Assembly (NCBI GenBank): GCA_937935075.1
Contig: CALGYB010000048.1
Coordinates: 1-50,284 of the forward strand
Length of the DNA stretch: 50,284 nt
From: an uncultured Roseiflexus sp.
GTDB taxonomy: Bacteria; Chloroflexota; Chloroflexia; Chloroflexales; Roseiflexaceae
Direction of reading: 5' to 3'
In this document: one piece after another, positions 1 through 12,227 of the stretch
Layout: each line of letters begins with the position of its first letter
Position numbering within the stretch: position 1 is the first letter of the stretch
Notes under the pieces: model-generated
The model's input: the letters and a program-made list of their open reading frames with translations, nothing else
Told to the model about the DNA's origin: nothing
The model's database searches: none
Made by a program: the position numbers and the translations under genes

Positions 1-284
1 AGGGGGGCTTCGCTCCTCGTCCTGCCGCCGCTGGGGGGAGGGGGGCGCTCATCTGTTGAGCGCGGTGCGCTGCATAAAGAGGCGAGAGTGAGAGCATAGT
101 ATGCCTGTCAGGACGATCGGCAACGAAGAAATGCGGATGGAAATCATCGGATTATTCCTTTCTATTATTAGCATAGATTCTCAGTTTCGTCACGATCACA
201 ACCTGGTCCGAAAGTACCATTCGGGTCAAGCGCTTTTGGTCGTGGGTGATTGTGCTGCGAGGGGCGGGTGTCCCTGTCACCTTA
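1..284. other. No gene recognised at window start
   Basis: GC-rich start followed by a less GC-rich stretch. Short open frames here have no recognisable protein character. I see no RNA gene or clear repeat. Confidence 0.4.
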
Positions 285-293
285 TGGTATACT
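285..293 (+). promoter_or_regulatory. Extended -10 element before the Uma2 remnant
   Basis: TGG followed by TATACT (288-293) sits only six bases before the ATG at 300, so transcription would begin at or next to the start codon (a leaderless message). No convincing -35 box is visible. The same TGGTAYAMT form recurs before other genes in the window. Confidence 0.35.
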
Positions 294-299
294 GAAGCT

Positions 300-898
300 A
301 TGGTCACAACTCCTGCTCAATCAACGCCTGCTCCCGACGCGCCTGCTGAGGACCCGTTCCGCTACGGGTGACGTATTGTGCGCCGTGACCTTGGCGACGG
401 CTACTTCGATGAGGAACTTGTTCCGTTGCGGCTCATCGACCTGCTGCATCCCGAGGAGGGCGACCAGGTGTTGTGTCATTACGACCTGGCGGGCGTGCCG
501 TTCTATGTGATTGTGGATGCCGTCGAGTGGCGCGGAACGCCGGTGTGCGCGTTGTCGGCTATGAGCGCGCAGGAACAGCCTACCGAACGATGCAGCCGGA
601 CGAGCGGGGGTGGCTCTGGCTCGCACCGCTGCGGGTCTGAATCGGGGTGCAGGAGAACGAGGTGTATTGCTTCGATGAGCAGGGACGGCGGATGGGCGAC
701 TATGCCGATCTGGTTGAGATGGTCGTCGAATCGGGGGAGCGGGTGGCGAAGGCGCTGGCAGAAGCCAGAGCGCAGGCGCGCGCTCGGATGGATGCCGACG
801 CTCGCGCAGCGGTAGAGGCTGAAGCGCGCGCTGCCGAAGCCGAGGCGCGCCTGCGCGCGCTGGAAGTCGAACTGCGCCGGTTGCGCGGCGAGGAATAG
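300..898 (+). pseudogene. Degenerate Uma2-family (DUF820) endonuclease-like gene
   Basis: Three pieces of one Uma2-type protein remain. The N-terminus ends in PFRYG and is cut by TGA at 369-371, where family members usually carry Trp before RIVRR. A middle piece in the same frame reads LHPEEGDQV and then jumps directly to GVPFYVIVDAVEWRG. The roughly 100 residues that normally lie between them, holding the PD-(D/E)XK-like core, are missing. After a frameshift near 530-540 the protein continues with DERGWLWLAPLRV, meets a second TGA at 638-640 in place of another expected Trp, and ends in the usual Ala/Glu/Arg-rich coiled coil (647-898). With two stops, one frameshift and a catalytic deletion it cannot make an active enzyme. 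Family assignment is from remembered consensus, not a search. Confidence 0.72.
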
Positions 899-904
899 CG
901 CCGT

Positions 905-1873
905 CTACTCCGAAAATGGCAGTTCGACCACGCTGGCGGTCGCTGCGGATCCTGCTACCTCGACGATCATCCCCGGTTCGGCATACGCGGTGCGCACATA
1001 TGCCAGTGCGATCGGTCCAAACTGCGGCGACACGACGGCGCTCGTCAGATCGCCGGCATCTTTCCCGTCAGCCTGGAGTTTTGCCGGCGCCGCGACCGGC
1101 TGACTCAGCCGAAGACCACAAAGGCGCTTCGCCAGGCGACCGCGACTCTCCATGCGCGCAATGATTTCCTGCCCGACGTAGCATCCTTTGGTGAAACTCA
1201 CCGCATCCAGCAGCCCGGTTTCCAGCGGAATGTACTCCTGGCTCAGTTCGCGCCCGAATGCGCCATATCCCTGTTCGACTCGCAGGACATCGAGCGTTTC
1301 GGCGTCCAGCGTTGCTGCGCCGGCGCCGCGTAGTGCGGCGTGGACGGCATCGTATCCATCGGAGGGGAGGTAGAGCGTGAAACTGTCGCCGCCGATCGGC
1401 TTGCGGCGTGCCATCAGCAGACTTACCCCCGCGAGCGTTGCGGTTGTGATACCATGCAATGGCAGATGGATCTCCGCGCCGGTCAGTTCTGCGAGCACGC
1501 GCGCCGCCTGTGGACCGTACACCGCAATTTGCGCGTGGGTGCGCCCGGCGGGTTCCAGGGTCGCCTGGTCGTTGAAAAAGATATTCTGGCGCAAATGTCG
1601 GAACACCGGCGGTCCCTGGTCGGGGCTGGTGATGATGAGAAGCGCATCATCGAGGGCGTGAACGGTCAACACGTCGATGATGCGCCCGATTGGAGTGGTG
1701 AGCACGGTCAGCGTTCCTTCGTTCGGCTTCAGGCGCTCGATGTCGTTGGTGGAGAGGCGGTGCAGCAACGCCGCGCGGTCGCGTCCGCGCATGAAGATGC
1801 GTCCGGCGGCGCGTTCGTCCGCGATGGCGACATGGTTCAGCGCGGTGGTGTAGGAGGACTCGTTTCCTTGCAT
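905..1873 (-). CDS. ygfZ: YgfZ/GcvT-domain folate-binding protein
   Basis: A 322-residue member of the YgfZ/IbaG-partner family, related to the aminomethyltransferase GcvT. These proteins bind folate and help maintain or repair certain Fe-S enzymes in the cytoplasm. The family signature KGCYVGQEIIAR is present in the C-terminal half; its Cys is the conserved functional residue. The N-terminal part (RAAGRIFMRGRDRAALLHRLSTNDI) matches the GcvT-type fold start. I chose the ATG at 1873 because GGAG lies seven bases upstream; an in-frame ATG at 1894 would add seven residues. The gene stands alone, facing the Uma2 remnant. Confidence 0.88.
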   Translation of the reverse strand: MQGNESSYTTALNHVAIADERAAGRIFMRGRDRAALLHRLSTNDIERLKPNEGTLTVLTTPIGRIIDVLTVHALDDALLIITSPDQGPPVFRHLRQNIFFNDQATLEPAGRTHAQIAVYGPQAARVLAELTGAEIHLPLHGITTATLAGVSLLMARRKPIGGDSFTLYLPSDGYDAVHAALRGAGAATLDAETLDVLRVEQGYGAFGRELSQEYIPLETGLLDAVSFTKGCYVGQEIIARMESRGRLAKRLCGLRLSQPVAAPAKLQADGKDAGDLTSAVVSPQFGPIALAYVRTAYAEPGMIVEVAGSAATASVVELPFSE

Positions 1874-2049
1874 CGTGTATCTCCAGAAATCCATTTTTGT
1901 GGCGCCAGGATGAGCCTGTTACCAATGACCGACTGCGACTGATGGGTTGTGAATGGATATTCCGCTCGCCTCTCTCGCCTGGCGGCTGACGTCGCGGCTG
2001 TGGAATGCGAGGTCCCGCGCAGGGGTCAGGTTATGATCCTCACGTGCGG

Positions 2050-2198
2050 TCAGTCAGACAAGATGTTCGCGCGCCCGGTTCGCACAGCGTAGCGATCCAC
2101 CACGCGCGTTGGCAGTCCGCCCGGCGGCTGAAGCCGCAGGCTACGGGCCCCAAGCCCGCCTGCGCGGTCTGCACCGGGCGATGCCGGATGATGTTCTC
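2050..2198 (+). repeat. Dispersed repeat, modules A (2050-2103) and B (2119-2198)
   Basis: Module A contains GTCAGTCAGACAAGATG and CGCCCGGTTCG. Module B contains CCCGGCGGCTGAAGCCGC, AAGCCCGCCTGCGCGG and CCGGGCGATGCCGGATGAT. Both recur, diverged and in swapped order, at 40979-41231. Short frames read through this DNA on both strands are artefacts of the repeat. Confidence 0.75.
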
Positions 2199-2291
2199 AA
2201 CAACCATATATTGGTCCAAATGACCGCGTATGTATGACATAATCGAGCGATCAACCACAACCCGGACCATTATCGTTGGGTAGGCGTATCG

Positions 2292-2419
<128 letters not shown>

Positions 2420-2426
2420 ACCAGTC

Positions 2427-2927
2427 ATGATACAGAAAGCACGGTCTCTGATGCAAACCTTCATTGCACGCGGCGGGTGGTGGGTGAGCGCGCAGTTTGG
2501 ATTGCTCTTCGCGCTTGTGCTGGCGCCGCCGGATCTGCCAGGGTTGCCGGCGCTGCCGTTGCTGCGCGAACAGGGCGCGCTGATCGTCGGCTTCATCCTG
2601 GGAGGGTGCGGCATGGCGCTGGCAGGCATGGGACTGCTGCACCTCGGCGCAAACCTGACCCCCTTCCCGCGACCGCGTGATAATGGCAGACTCGTCCAGA
2701 ACGGCGTCTATGCCATCGTGCGCCATCCAATCTATAGCGGCATTATCCTCGGCGCCTTTGGCTGGTCGCTGGTGCGCGGCAGCATTGTCGCGCTGGCATT
2801 GAGCGTCGCGTTGCTGGTCTTCTTCCACTTCAAATCACGCCGCGAAGAGCGCTGGCTTGTCGAGCGCTACCCGGAATATGCTGCTTACCAGAAGCGTGTG
2901 AAGAAACTCCTCCCGTTCATCTGGTGA
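2427..2927 (+). CDS. Isoprenylcysteine carboxyl methyltransferase/PEMT-like membrane protein
   Basis: A 166-residue integral membrane protein with about four hydrophobic segments. The C-terminal half carries the ICMT/phospholipid methyltransferase pattern: NGVYAIVRHPIYSGII (RHPxYxG, part of the SAM and substrate site), then REERWLVERYPEYAAYQKRVKKLLPFIW. Family members methylate lipid or prenyl substrates at the membrane using S-adenosylmethionine; the substrate here cannot be told from sequence. No good ribosome binding site precedes the ATG at 2427; an ATG at 2451 is an alternative. It ends two bases before the mutS stop on the other strand. Confidence 0.8.
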   Translation: MIQKARSLMQTFIARGGWWVSAQFGLLFALVLAPPDLPGLPALPLLREQGALIVGFILGGCGMALAGMGLLHLGANLTPFPRPRDNGRLVQNGVYAIVRHPIYSGIILGAFGWSLVRGSIVALALSVALLVFFHFKSRREERWLVERYPEYAAYQKRVKKLLPFIW

Positions 2928-2929
2928 TG

Positions 2930-6187
<3,258 letters not shown>

Positions 6188-6228
6188 ACACGGCTCCATA
6201 TGCACGTCATTTCTCGTACCGATGTTCT

Positions 6229-6256
6229 ATTATAGCACCGGTTGGTGATCTGTCCA
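6229..6256 (-). promoter_or_regulatory. mutS promoter
   Basis: Read on the minus strand: TGGACA (6256-6251), 16 bases, TATAAT (6234-6229). It matches the sigma-70 consensus at 11 of 12 positions. The predicted start near 6222 gives a leader of about 35 bases to the ATG at 6187. Confidence 0.75.
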
Positions 6257-6265
6257 GTATATGCT

Positions 6266-6400
6266 CCCTCACCCCCCCGTGCCCCCCTCTCCCACGAGGG
6301 GAGCGGGGGGAGGCGCTGCTTCCCTTCCCTCACCCTCCTGCATGCGGGGGGGGGAAGGCAGGTGTGGGGCAAGAGGAGGGGAAGGGGGTGGTGTGGTCTC
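6266..6400. repeat. C-rich/G-rich low-complexity spacer with inverted segments
   Basis: Runs of C and CT on the plus strand (around 6268-6292) are followed by G-rich runs (around 6298-6312 and 6346-6390). The halves are partly complementary (for example CCCCTCTCCC against GGGAGAGGGG-like stretches) and could fold back. No coding character. It separates the mutS and uvrB promoters. Confidence 0.5.
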
Positions 6401-6451
6401 TGCTGCCCGACGCCGAGGGCGCGGGCAGCAGCTCGCAGAAGAGTCATAGGA

Positions 6452-6457
6452 TATAAT
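6452..6457 (+). promoter_or_regulatory. Probable -10 box for uvrB
   Basis: A perfect TATAAT lies 40 bases before the uvrB ATG. No -35 box at the right spacing is recognisable, so this is supported by the hexamer and position only. No LexA/SOS-type operator that I recognise overlaps it. Confidence 0.5.
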
Positions 6458-6496
6458 GTACGAGTCGCAGTGGTGTACAGAGGAGGGTTGAGAGAC

Positions 6497-8509
6497 ATGT
6501 CGTTTCGCATTGAAGCGCCCTTTCAGCCGGCTGGCGATCAGCCGAAGGCGATTGCGCAACTGGTTGAAGGCATTCGCGCAGGATATAAACATCAGACGCT
6601 GCTCGGCGCCACCGGCACCGGCAAGACACTCACCATGGCGCACGTCTTCAGCCAACTGGAGCGACCGGCGCTGGTGATGGCGCACAACAAGACGCTCGTC
6701 AGCCAGTTGTACGCCGAGTTCCGCGAATTGCTGCCCGATGCGGCAGTGGAGATGTTCATTTCGTACTACGACATGTACACCCCTGAAGCGTATGTGCCGA
6801 GCAAAGACCTGTACATTGAAAAGGAAGCCGAGATCAACGAGGAGATCGACCGCCTGCGCCATGCGGCGACACAGGCGCTCTTTACCCGGCGCGATGTCCT
6901 GATCGTGGCGTCGGTGTCGGCGATCTACGGTCTCGGTTCGCCCCACGAGTATGGGCAGGTCGTCATCCCTATCCGCGTCGGCGAGGTGCGCAACCGCGAT
7001 AAACTGTTGCGTCAGTTGCTCGACCTGCAATTCGAGCGCAACGATATGGACTTTCACCGCGGCACGTTCCGGGTGCGCGGCGATACCCTGGACATCTTCC
7101 CCGCCAATCAAGAGATTGCCATCCGTGTCGAGTTTTGGGGCGACGATGTCGAGCGCATCACCGAGTTCGATCCCCTGACCGGCGAGGTGCTGATCGAGCG
7201 CACTGCGGTGGATATTTATCCGGCGAAGCACTTCATTACGACCGCCGAAACGCTCAAACTGGCGATCACCGACATTCAGGAGGAACTGATAGAGCGCCTC
7301 GCCGAACTTGAGCGACAGGGGAAGTTTCTTGAAGCAGCGCGCCTCAAGCAGCGCACCAACTACGATCTCGAAATGCTTTCTGAGGTCGGTTACTGCTCTG
7401 GCGTCGAGAACTATTCGCGGCACCTCGACCGCCGCGCCCCCGGGCAGACGCCGTGGACGCTGCTGGATTATTTTCCCGATGATTTCATCCTCTTCATCGA
7501 TGAGTCGCACATCACCCTGCCGCAGATCCGCGGCATGTATGCCGGAGACCGGTCGCGCAAGGAGACGCTCGTCGAGTATGGTTTTCGCCTGCCCTCTGCG
7601 CTCGACAACCGACCGCTGCGATTTGATGAGTTCGAGCGTCATATCCACCAGGTGATCTACGTTTCGGCGACGCCGGGTCCTTACGAGTACGAACATTCGC
7701 AGCAGATCGTCGAGCAGATCATCCGTCCGACCGGTCTGCTCGACCCGACCGTCGAGGTGCGCCCGACTAGAGGGCAGATTGATGACCTGGTGGGCGAGAT
7801 CAAGCGGCGGGTGCAGAAGGGCCAGCGCGCGCTGGTGACGACGCTGACCAAGCGTATGGCGGAGGACCTGGCGGATTACCTGAAGGAGATGGGCATCCGC
7901 ACCAGTTATCTGCACTCCGACATCGAGACGCTCGAACGGGTCGAAATCCTGCGCGATCTGCGGCTCGGCGTGTATGATGTGGTGGTCGGCATCAACCTGT
8001 TGCGTGAAGGTCTCGATTTGCCGGAGGTGTCGCTGGTTGCCATTCTCGACGCCGACAAGGAAGGGTATTTGCGCAGCGGGTCATCGCTCATTCAGATCAT
8101 CGGGCGCGCCGCGCGGCACATTGAAGGCGCGGTCATTATGTATGCCGACACAATCACGCCATCGATGCAGTTTGCGATTGACGAAACCAACCGCCGACGC
8201 GCGATTCAGGAAGCGTACAACCGCGAACACCACATCACCCCGGTGGGCATCTCGAAAGCCGTGCGCGACCTGACTGACCGGGTGCGTAAAGTCGCCGAGG
8301 AGCGCGGGGTCTACCAGGCTGCTGCGGCCCTGGAAGAATTGCCGATCCCGAAGGACGAGATCGTCAAACTGATCAAGGAACTGGAGAAGCAGATGAAGCA
8401 GGCGGCAAAGGATTTGGCGTTCGAGAAGGCTGCCGCTCTGCGGGATCAGATCGTCGAACTGCGGCGCACCCTGGCGCTCGAAGAGGAACAGCAACCGGCG
8501 CACCTGTAG
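6497..8509 (+). CDS. uvrB: Excinuclease ABC subunit B
   Basis: UvrB, 670 residues, the damage-verifying helicase-like subunit of nucleotide excision repair that takes over from UvrA and recruits UvrC. Walker A GATGTGKT is at residues 37-44. The DNA-threading beta-hairpin region reads [21 protein letters not shown]. Helicase motif [14 protein letters not shown] and the motif-VI region QIIGRAARH are present. The C-terminal UVR domain is [34 protein letters not shown] (6481-6487) nine bases upstream fixes this ATG, although the frame stays open for 85 codons further upstream. Confidence 0.98.
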   Translation: MSFRIEAPFQPAGDQPKAIAQLVEGIRAGYKHQTLLGATGTGKTLTMAHVFSQLERPALVMAHNKTLVSQLYAEFRELLPDAAVEMFISYYDMYTPEAYVPSKDLYIEKEAEINEEIDRLRHAATQALFTRRDVLIVASVSAIYGLGSPHEYGQVVIPIRVGEVRNRDKLLRQLLDLQFERNDMDFHRGTFRVRGDTLDIFPANQEIAIRVEFWGDDVERITEFDPLTGEVLIERTAVDIYPAKHFITTAETLKLAITDIQEELIERLAELERQGKFLEAARLKQRTNYDLEMLSEVGYCSGVENYSRHLDRRAPGQTPWTLLDYFPDDFILFIDESHITLPQIRGMYAGDRSRKETLVEYGFRLPSALDNRPLRFDEFERHIHQVIYVSATPGPYEYEHSQQIVEQIIRPTGLLDPTVEVRPTRGQIDDLVGEIKRRVQKGQRALVTTLTKRMAEDLADYLKEMGIRTSYLHSDIETLERVEILRDLRLGVYDVVVGINLLREGLDLPEVSLVAILDADKEGYLRSGSSLIQIIGRAARHIEGAVIMYADTITPSMQFAIDETNRRRAIQEAYNREHHITPVGISKAVRDLTDRVRKVAEERGVYQAAAALEELPIPKDEIVKLIKELEKQMKQAAKDLAFEKAAALRDQIVELRRTLALEEEQQPAHL

Positions 8510-8596
8510 AGGAAACGCCATTGTCTGGTTGCATCCCTTCACTATCGCTGCCATGTTCCTGGCGTATGATAACCCACAGCAACGTCAGTGCGAAGC

Positions 8597-8617
8597 GACG
8601 GCGCAACGCGCGCCGTC
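8597..8617 (+). other. Stem-loop upstream of the malic enzyme gene
   Basis: GACGGCG (8597-8603) and CGCCGTC (8611-8617) form a perfect 7-base-pair stem with a 7-base loop, followed by GTCCTGTTTTC. It ends about a dozen bases before the AGGAGG of the next gene. It could be a weak uvrB terminator or a leader structure; the T-run is short and interrupted. Confidence 0.4.
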
Positions 8618-8640
8618 GTCCTGTTTTCAGGAGGTTCATT

Positions 8641-10347
8641 ATGATCCGCATCCGGTTCGCTGATGGGGGAGCGACGCTGGAGACCGACCGTACCCGTCAC
8701 GAGGCGCTCAACACGCCGGTGATCAACAAAGGCAGCGCCTGGAGCGCCGAAGAGCGCGAAGAACTGGGTCTGTTGGGGTTGCTGCCCTATCACGTGTCGA
8801 CGATTGAGGAACAACTGGCGCGCGTCTACCGCAACTACCAGCAGCGCAAGGATAATCTCGACCGCTACCTCTACCTGACCGACTTGCAGGACCGGAACGA
8901 GACGCTCTTCTACCGGCTGCTGCTCGAACATATTACCGAGATGATGCCGATTGTCTACACGCCGGAGGTCGGCGTCGCCTGCCAGCGTTACAGTCACCTG
9001 TTTCACCGACCGCGCGGATTGTTCATCGACTACCCGCACCGCAATCAGATCGAGACGATGCTGCGCGCCTGGCCTCTGGCGGAACACACCCGCGCTATCG
9101 TCGTCACCGACGGCGAACGCATTCTGGGGCTTGGCGATCAGGGCATCGGCGGCATGGGCATTCCGATCGGCAAACTGACATTGTACACGCTCTGTGCCGG
9201 CATCCACCCGGCGACGACGCTTCCGATTGTTCTTGATGTCGGCACGAATAACCAGGCATTGCTCGATGACCCGCTCTACCTGGGATGGCGTCACGAACGG
9301 GTGCGCGGCGAAGAGTACGACGAGTTTATCGAACAGTTCGTTACCGCGGTCGAGAGAGTGTTCCCCAATGCGCTGCTGCAATGGGAAGATTTCGCCAAGG
9401 ACAACGCGCGCCGCATTCTCGACCGTTACCGTGACCGGATTCTCAGTTTCAACGATGACATCCAGGGCACCGGTGCGGTCACGCTGGCAGGGTGGCTGGC
9501 AGCCGTCGAGATCTCCGGCGTGCCGCTGGCGGAACAGCGGATTGTCATGCTGGGCGCGGGGTCGGCGGCGACCGGCATTGCCGATCAGATCGTCGCGGTG
9601 ATGGTCGAGGCGGGCATTCCACTGGAGCAGGCGCGCCGGTCGATCTGGTTGATCGACAGCCGCGATCTGGTGCATACCCGGCGCGCCGGTCTCGAAGAGG
9701 CAAAGATGATCTATGCGCAGCCGTATGAGATGCTGGAGGAATGGACGCGCGAAGGGAGCGGAGCGTTCACCCTGCACGAAGTAGTGGCAAACGTGCATCC
9801 CACCTGTCTGATCGGCACCTCGGCGCAGCCGGGCGCGTTCGACGAGCGCACGGTGCGCGAAATGGCGCGGCATGTCGAGCGACCGGTGATCTTCCCTCTC
9901 TCCAATCCGACCTCGAAGAGCGAAGCGGTTCCTGCCGACCTGATCGCCTGGACGGAGGGGCGGGCGCTGGTCGCCACCGGCAGCCCCTTCGAGCCGGTTG
10001 TCTACAATGGACAGACGTATGCTATCGGGCAGTGCAACAATGTTTTCATCTTCCCCGGCGTCGGGCTGGGCGTTCTGGCGGTTGGTGCGCGCCGCGTCAC
10101 CGATGCCATGTTCGTGGCGGCGGCGCGTGCGTTGAGCGCCCTCTCACCGGCGCGGCGGGATCCAACGGCATCGCTCTATCCCTCGCTGCCCACTGTGCGC
10201 GACGTCTCGCGTGCTGTGGCACAGGCGGTCGCCGCCGAAGCGGTGCGCTCCGGGTTGGCGGAACCGCTCAGCGCCGACGAACAGGCGGCGCGTATCGCAG
10301 CGACCATGTGGACGCCGGCATACCCGCGGGTGCGGAAGATGGCGTGA
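8641..10347 (+). CDS. maeA: NAD-dependent malic enzyme (oxaloacetate-decarboxylating type)
   Basis: A 568-residue malic enzyme of the long SfcA/MaeA type, converting malate to pyruvate and CO2 with reduction of NAD (cofactor inferred from family). N-terminal malic domain: [16 protein letters not shown], then [21 protein letters not shown]. The metal-binding [17 protein letters not shown] leads into the Rossmann domain with [13 protein letters not shown]. The C-terminal part has [12 protein letters not shown] and [21 protein letters not shown] (8629-8634) six bases before ATG 8641 fixes the start; the frame is open further upstream without such a site. It appears monocistronic. Confidence 0.95.
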   Translation: MIRIRFADGGATLETDRTRHEALNTPVINKGSAWSAEEREELGLLGLLPYHVSTIEEQLARVYRNYQQRKDNLDRYLYLTDLQDRNETLFYRLLLEHITEMMPIVYTPEVGVACQRYSHLFHRPRGLFIDYPHRNQIETMLRAWPLAEHTRAIVVTDGERILGLGDQGIGGMGIPIGKLTLYTLCAGIHPATTLPIVLDVGTNNQALLDDPLYLGWRHERVRGEEYDEFIEQFVTAVERVFPNALLQWEDFAKDNARRILDRYRDRILSFNDDIQGTGAVTLAGWLAAVEISGVPLAEQRIVMLGAGSAATGIADQIVAVMVEAGIPLEQARRSIWLIDSRDLVHTRRAGLEEAKMIYAQPYEMLEEWTREGSGAFTLHEVVANVHPTCLIGTSAQPGAFDERTVREMARHVERPVIFPLSNPTSKSEAVPADLIAWTEGRALVATGSPFEPVVYNGQTYAIGQCNNVFIFPGVGLGVLAVGARRVTDAMFVAAARALSALSPARRDPTASLYPSLPTVRDVSRAVAQAVAAEAVRSGLAEPLSADEQAARIAATMWTPAYPRVRKMA

Positions 10348-10360
10348 GAGCGCCCGACGC

Positions 10361-10508
10361 CCGGCGGGGGACGGCGCGGACTGTGGGTGCGCCGCCCGCC
10401 CACTCGCTTCGCGCCTTGGCGTCTTTGCGGTGAACACCGGTCACACCATCACCGGCACGCACCTTGCGTCCGGCGGGGGACGGCGCGGGCTGTGGGTGCG
10501 CCGCCCGC
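10361..10508. repeat. Duplicated 39-base intergenic repeat
   Basis: Positions 10361-10399 and 10470-10508 share CCGGCGGGGGACGGCGCGG followed by CTGTGGGTGCGCCGCCCGC, with one difference (GGA/GGG). Between them lies a separate motif, GCGCCTTGGCGTCTTTGCGGT (10411-10431), related to sequences at about 19227 and 40302. No coding role is visible. Confidence 0.8.
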
Positions 10509-10613
10509 TGGCGCAGGCTGGATCGGTTTTGTTCACCGCAGCAATCCGGCGGTTCCGGTCGATTCACGACTGCACCCTCAGTCCGGGCGGCGACGGCATG
10601 ATACGCTCGCATG

Positions 10614-10650
10614 TGGTATACTGTTTTGTAGGTGCGGTGTAAACCGCACC
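10614..10650 (+). promoter_or_regulatory. Extended -10 promoter with a 5' stem-loop
   Basis: TGG-TATACT (10614-10622) is an extended -10. Starting eight bases later, GGTGCGGT (10631-10638) and ACCGCACC (10643-10650) form a perfect 8-base-pair stem with loop GTAA, followed by AACATTTTTG. If transcription starts near 10629, the hairpin would be at the very 5' end of the DUF512 message. The same arm sequences occur in the larger palindrome at 46206-46240. Confidence 0.5.
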
Positions 10651-10682
10651 AACATTTTTGTTGTGCCAATGCGTGTGTCTTC

Positions 10683-12188
10683 ATGGAATATCAACCGGAC
10701 CTGAAACGTATTACTGGCGAAGGGGGCGAAATTGCGTCGGTCGCTCCTGGAAGCATCGCCGCCGACATTGGACTGCAACCGGGAGATGTGGTCCTTGCAG
10801 TGGGCGATCTGCGCCTGCGCGATGTGATCGACTATCGCTTTGCGATAGCCGAAGCATCTATCGAACTGCTGGTGCGTCGCGGCGATGAAGAGATAGTCTA
10901 CGAGATCGAAAAGGATGCCGATGACGACCTCGGAATCGAGTTCGTCGAGCCGCTCTTTGAACGCCTGCGCACCTGCAACAATAAATGTCCCTTTTGCTTT
11001 TTGACCCAAATGCCGAAGGGGTTGCGACGTTCGCTCTACCTGAAAGACGACGATTACCGTCTGGGTTTCCTGTACGGCAATTTCGTGACCTTTACCAACC
11101 TGACCGAAGACGACTGGCAGCGGATCGAGCAGCAGCGTCTCAGCCCGCAGTATATTTCGGTTCACGCGACTGATCGCGCATTGCGCGCCGTGCTGTTGGG
11201 GAAACCGGACGTGCCGGATGTCCTCGAACAAATCCGGCGTCTCGGTCGCATCGGCATCACCGTCCACACGCAGATCGTCGCCTTGCCGGAGATCAACGAC
11301 GGCGCCGCGCTTCACCAGAGCATCCGCGATCTTGCGTCTCTCTATCCGATTGTGCAGACCATCGCGGTCGTGCCGGTGGGGTTGACGAAGTATCGCTTCG
11401 ACGGGAAACGTCCGCAGACGATCAAAGCAGCCATTCAGATTCACGAAACGCCAGAGTGGATCGATGCCACCTGGGAGCGACAGCCGCGTTGGGATGACGC
11501 GGTGCGTTCGCATGAGGGGCAGGTTGCCAATCTCGGGTACTGTGCGCGCCAGATCGTCGCTGCTGATGTGCCGATGCGCTGCTATCGTCCCGATGAAGCG
11601 CCGCGCATTCTCGACGCGGTCGAGGCGTATCAGCAGGAGTTCCGCCGTCGCTATGGCGTTGGCATCGTGTACGCCTCCGATGAATTCTATCTGCTGTGCG
11701 GGCGCGATCTGCCGCCTGCCGCCGATTACGATGGCATGCCGCAGTATTCCAATGGCGTCGGCATGACGCGCGATTTCCTCGATGGATGGGCAAAAGCACA
11801 GCGCCGTCTGCCGGCTCGCCTGCCCCAACCCGCCGATCTGACGATCGTATGTGGAACGTTGATCGCGCCGAAGATGCAGCGCGTTGTGGATCGCTTGAAC
11901 CGGATTGCCAACCTGGAGGCGCGCCTGTTGCCGGTCGTCAACCGGTTCTTCGGCGAAACGGTGACCGTCTCCGGTCTGTTGATGGGTCAGGATGTCGTGC
12001 CTGTCATTCGGGACGCCGGCGCGCGACGGGTGTTGCTGCCGCGGGTGATGTTCGACCATACCGGCGCGCGTACCATCGACGAATACACCGTCGAGCGCAT
12101 CAGCGCCGAGAGTGGCGCGGTCGTCGCTGTTGCCGGCGAACCGGACGAGATTGTGCGGTATGTGCGAGCGTTGAGCGTTGAGCGATGA
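10683..12188 (+). CDS. DUF512 family PDZ/radical-SAM-like Fe-S protein
   Basis: A 501-residue protein. An N-terminal PDZ-like domain (ITGEGGEIASVAPGSIAADIGLQPGDVVLAVGD) is followed by a radical-SAM-type core with CNNKCPFC (CX3CX2C, the usual 4Fe-4S ligands) and then the DUF512 domain. Homologues in cyanobacteria and Firmicutes are annotated as Fe-S oxidoreductases; the reaction is not established. The gene is often near der, as here, where only the HD-GYP gene intervenes. The ATG at 10683 puts the PDZ-like domain at the N-terminus; the frame is open slightly further upstream into the hairpin. Confidence 0.88.
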   Translation: MEYQPDLKRITGEGGEIASVAPGSIAADIGLQPGDVVLAVGDLRLRDVIDYRFAIAEASIELLVRRGDEEIVYEIEKDADDDLGIEFVEPLFERLRTCNNKCPFCFLTQMPKGLRRSLYLKDDDYRLGFLYGNFVTFTNLTEDDWQRIEQQRLSPQYISVHATDRALRAVLLGKPDVPDVLEQIRRLGRIGITVHTQIVALPEINDGAALHQSIRDLASLYPIVQTIAVVPVGLTKYRFDGKRPQTIKAAIQIHETPEWIDATWERQPRWDDAVRSHEGQVANLGYCARQIVAADVPMRCYRPDEAPRILDAVEAYQQEFRRRYGVGIVYASDEFYLLCGRDLPPAADYDGMPQYSNGVGMTRDFLDGWAKAQRRLPARLPQPADLTIVCGTLIAPKMQRVVDRLNRIANLEARLLPVVNRFFGETVTVSGLLMGQDVVPVIRDAGARRVLLPRVMFDHTGARTIDEYTVERISAESGAVVAVAGEPDEIVRYVRALSVER

Positions 12189-12227
12189 ACGAGGATTGGC
12201 GCCTATCGGTGCAAGCGAGGTGACTAC

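Noticed and set aside
6269-7915. 548-codon open frame on the minus strand
   Set aside because: It lies opposite uvrB, whose motifs are all intact; the antisense product has no recognisable family.
8542-9873. 443-codon open frame on the minus strand
   Set aside because: Opposite the malic enzyme gene; composition of a shadow frame.
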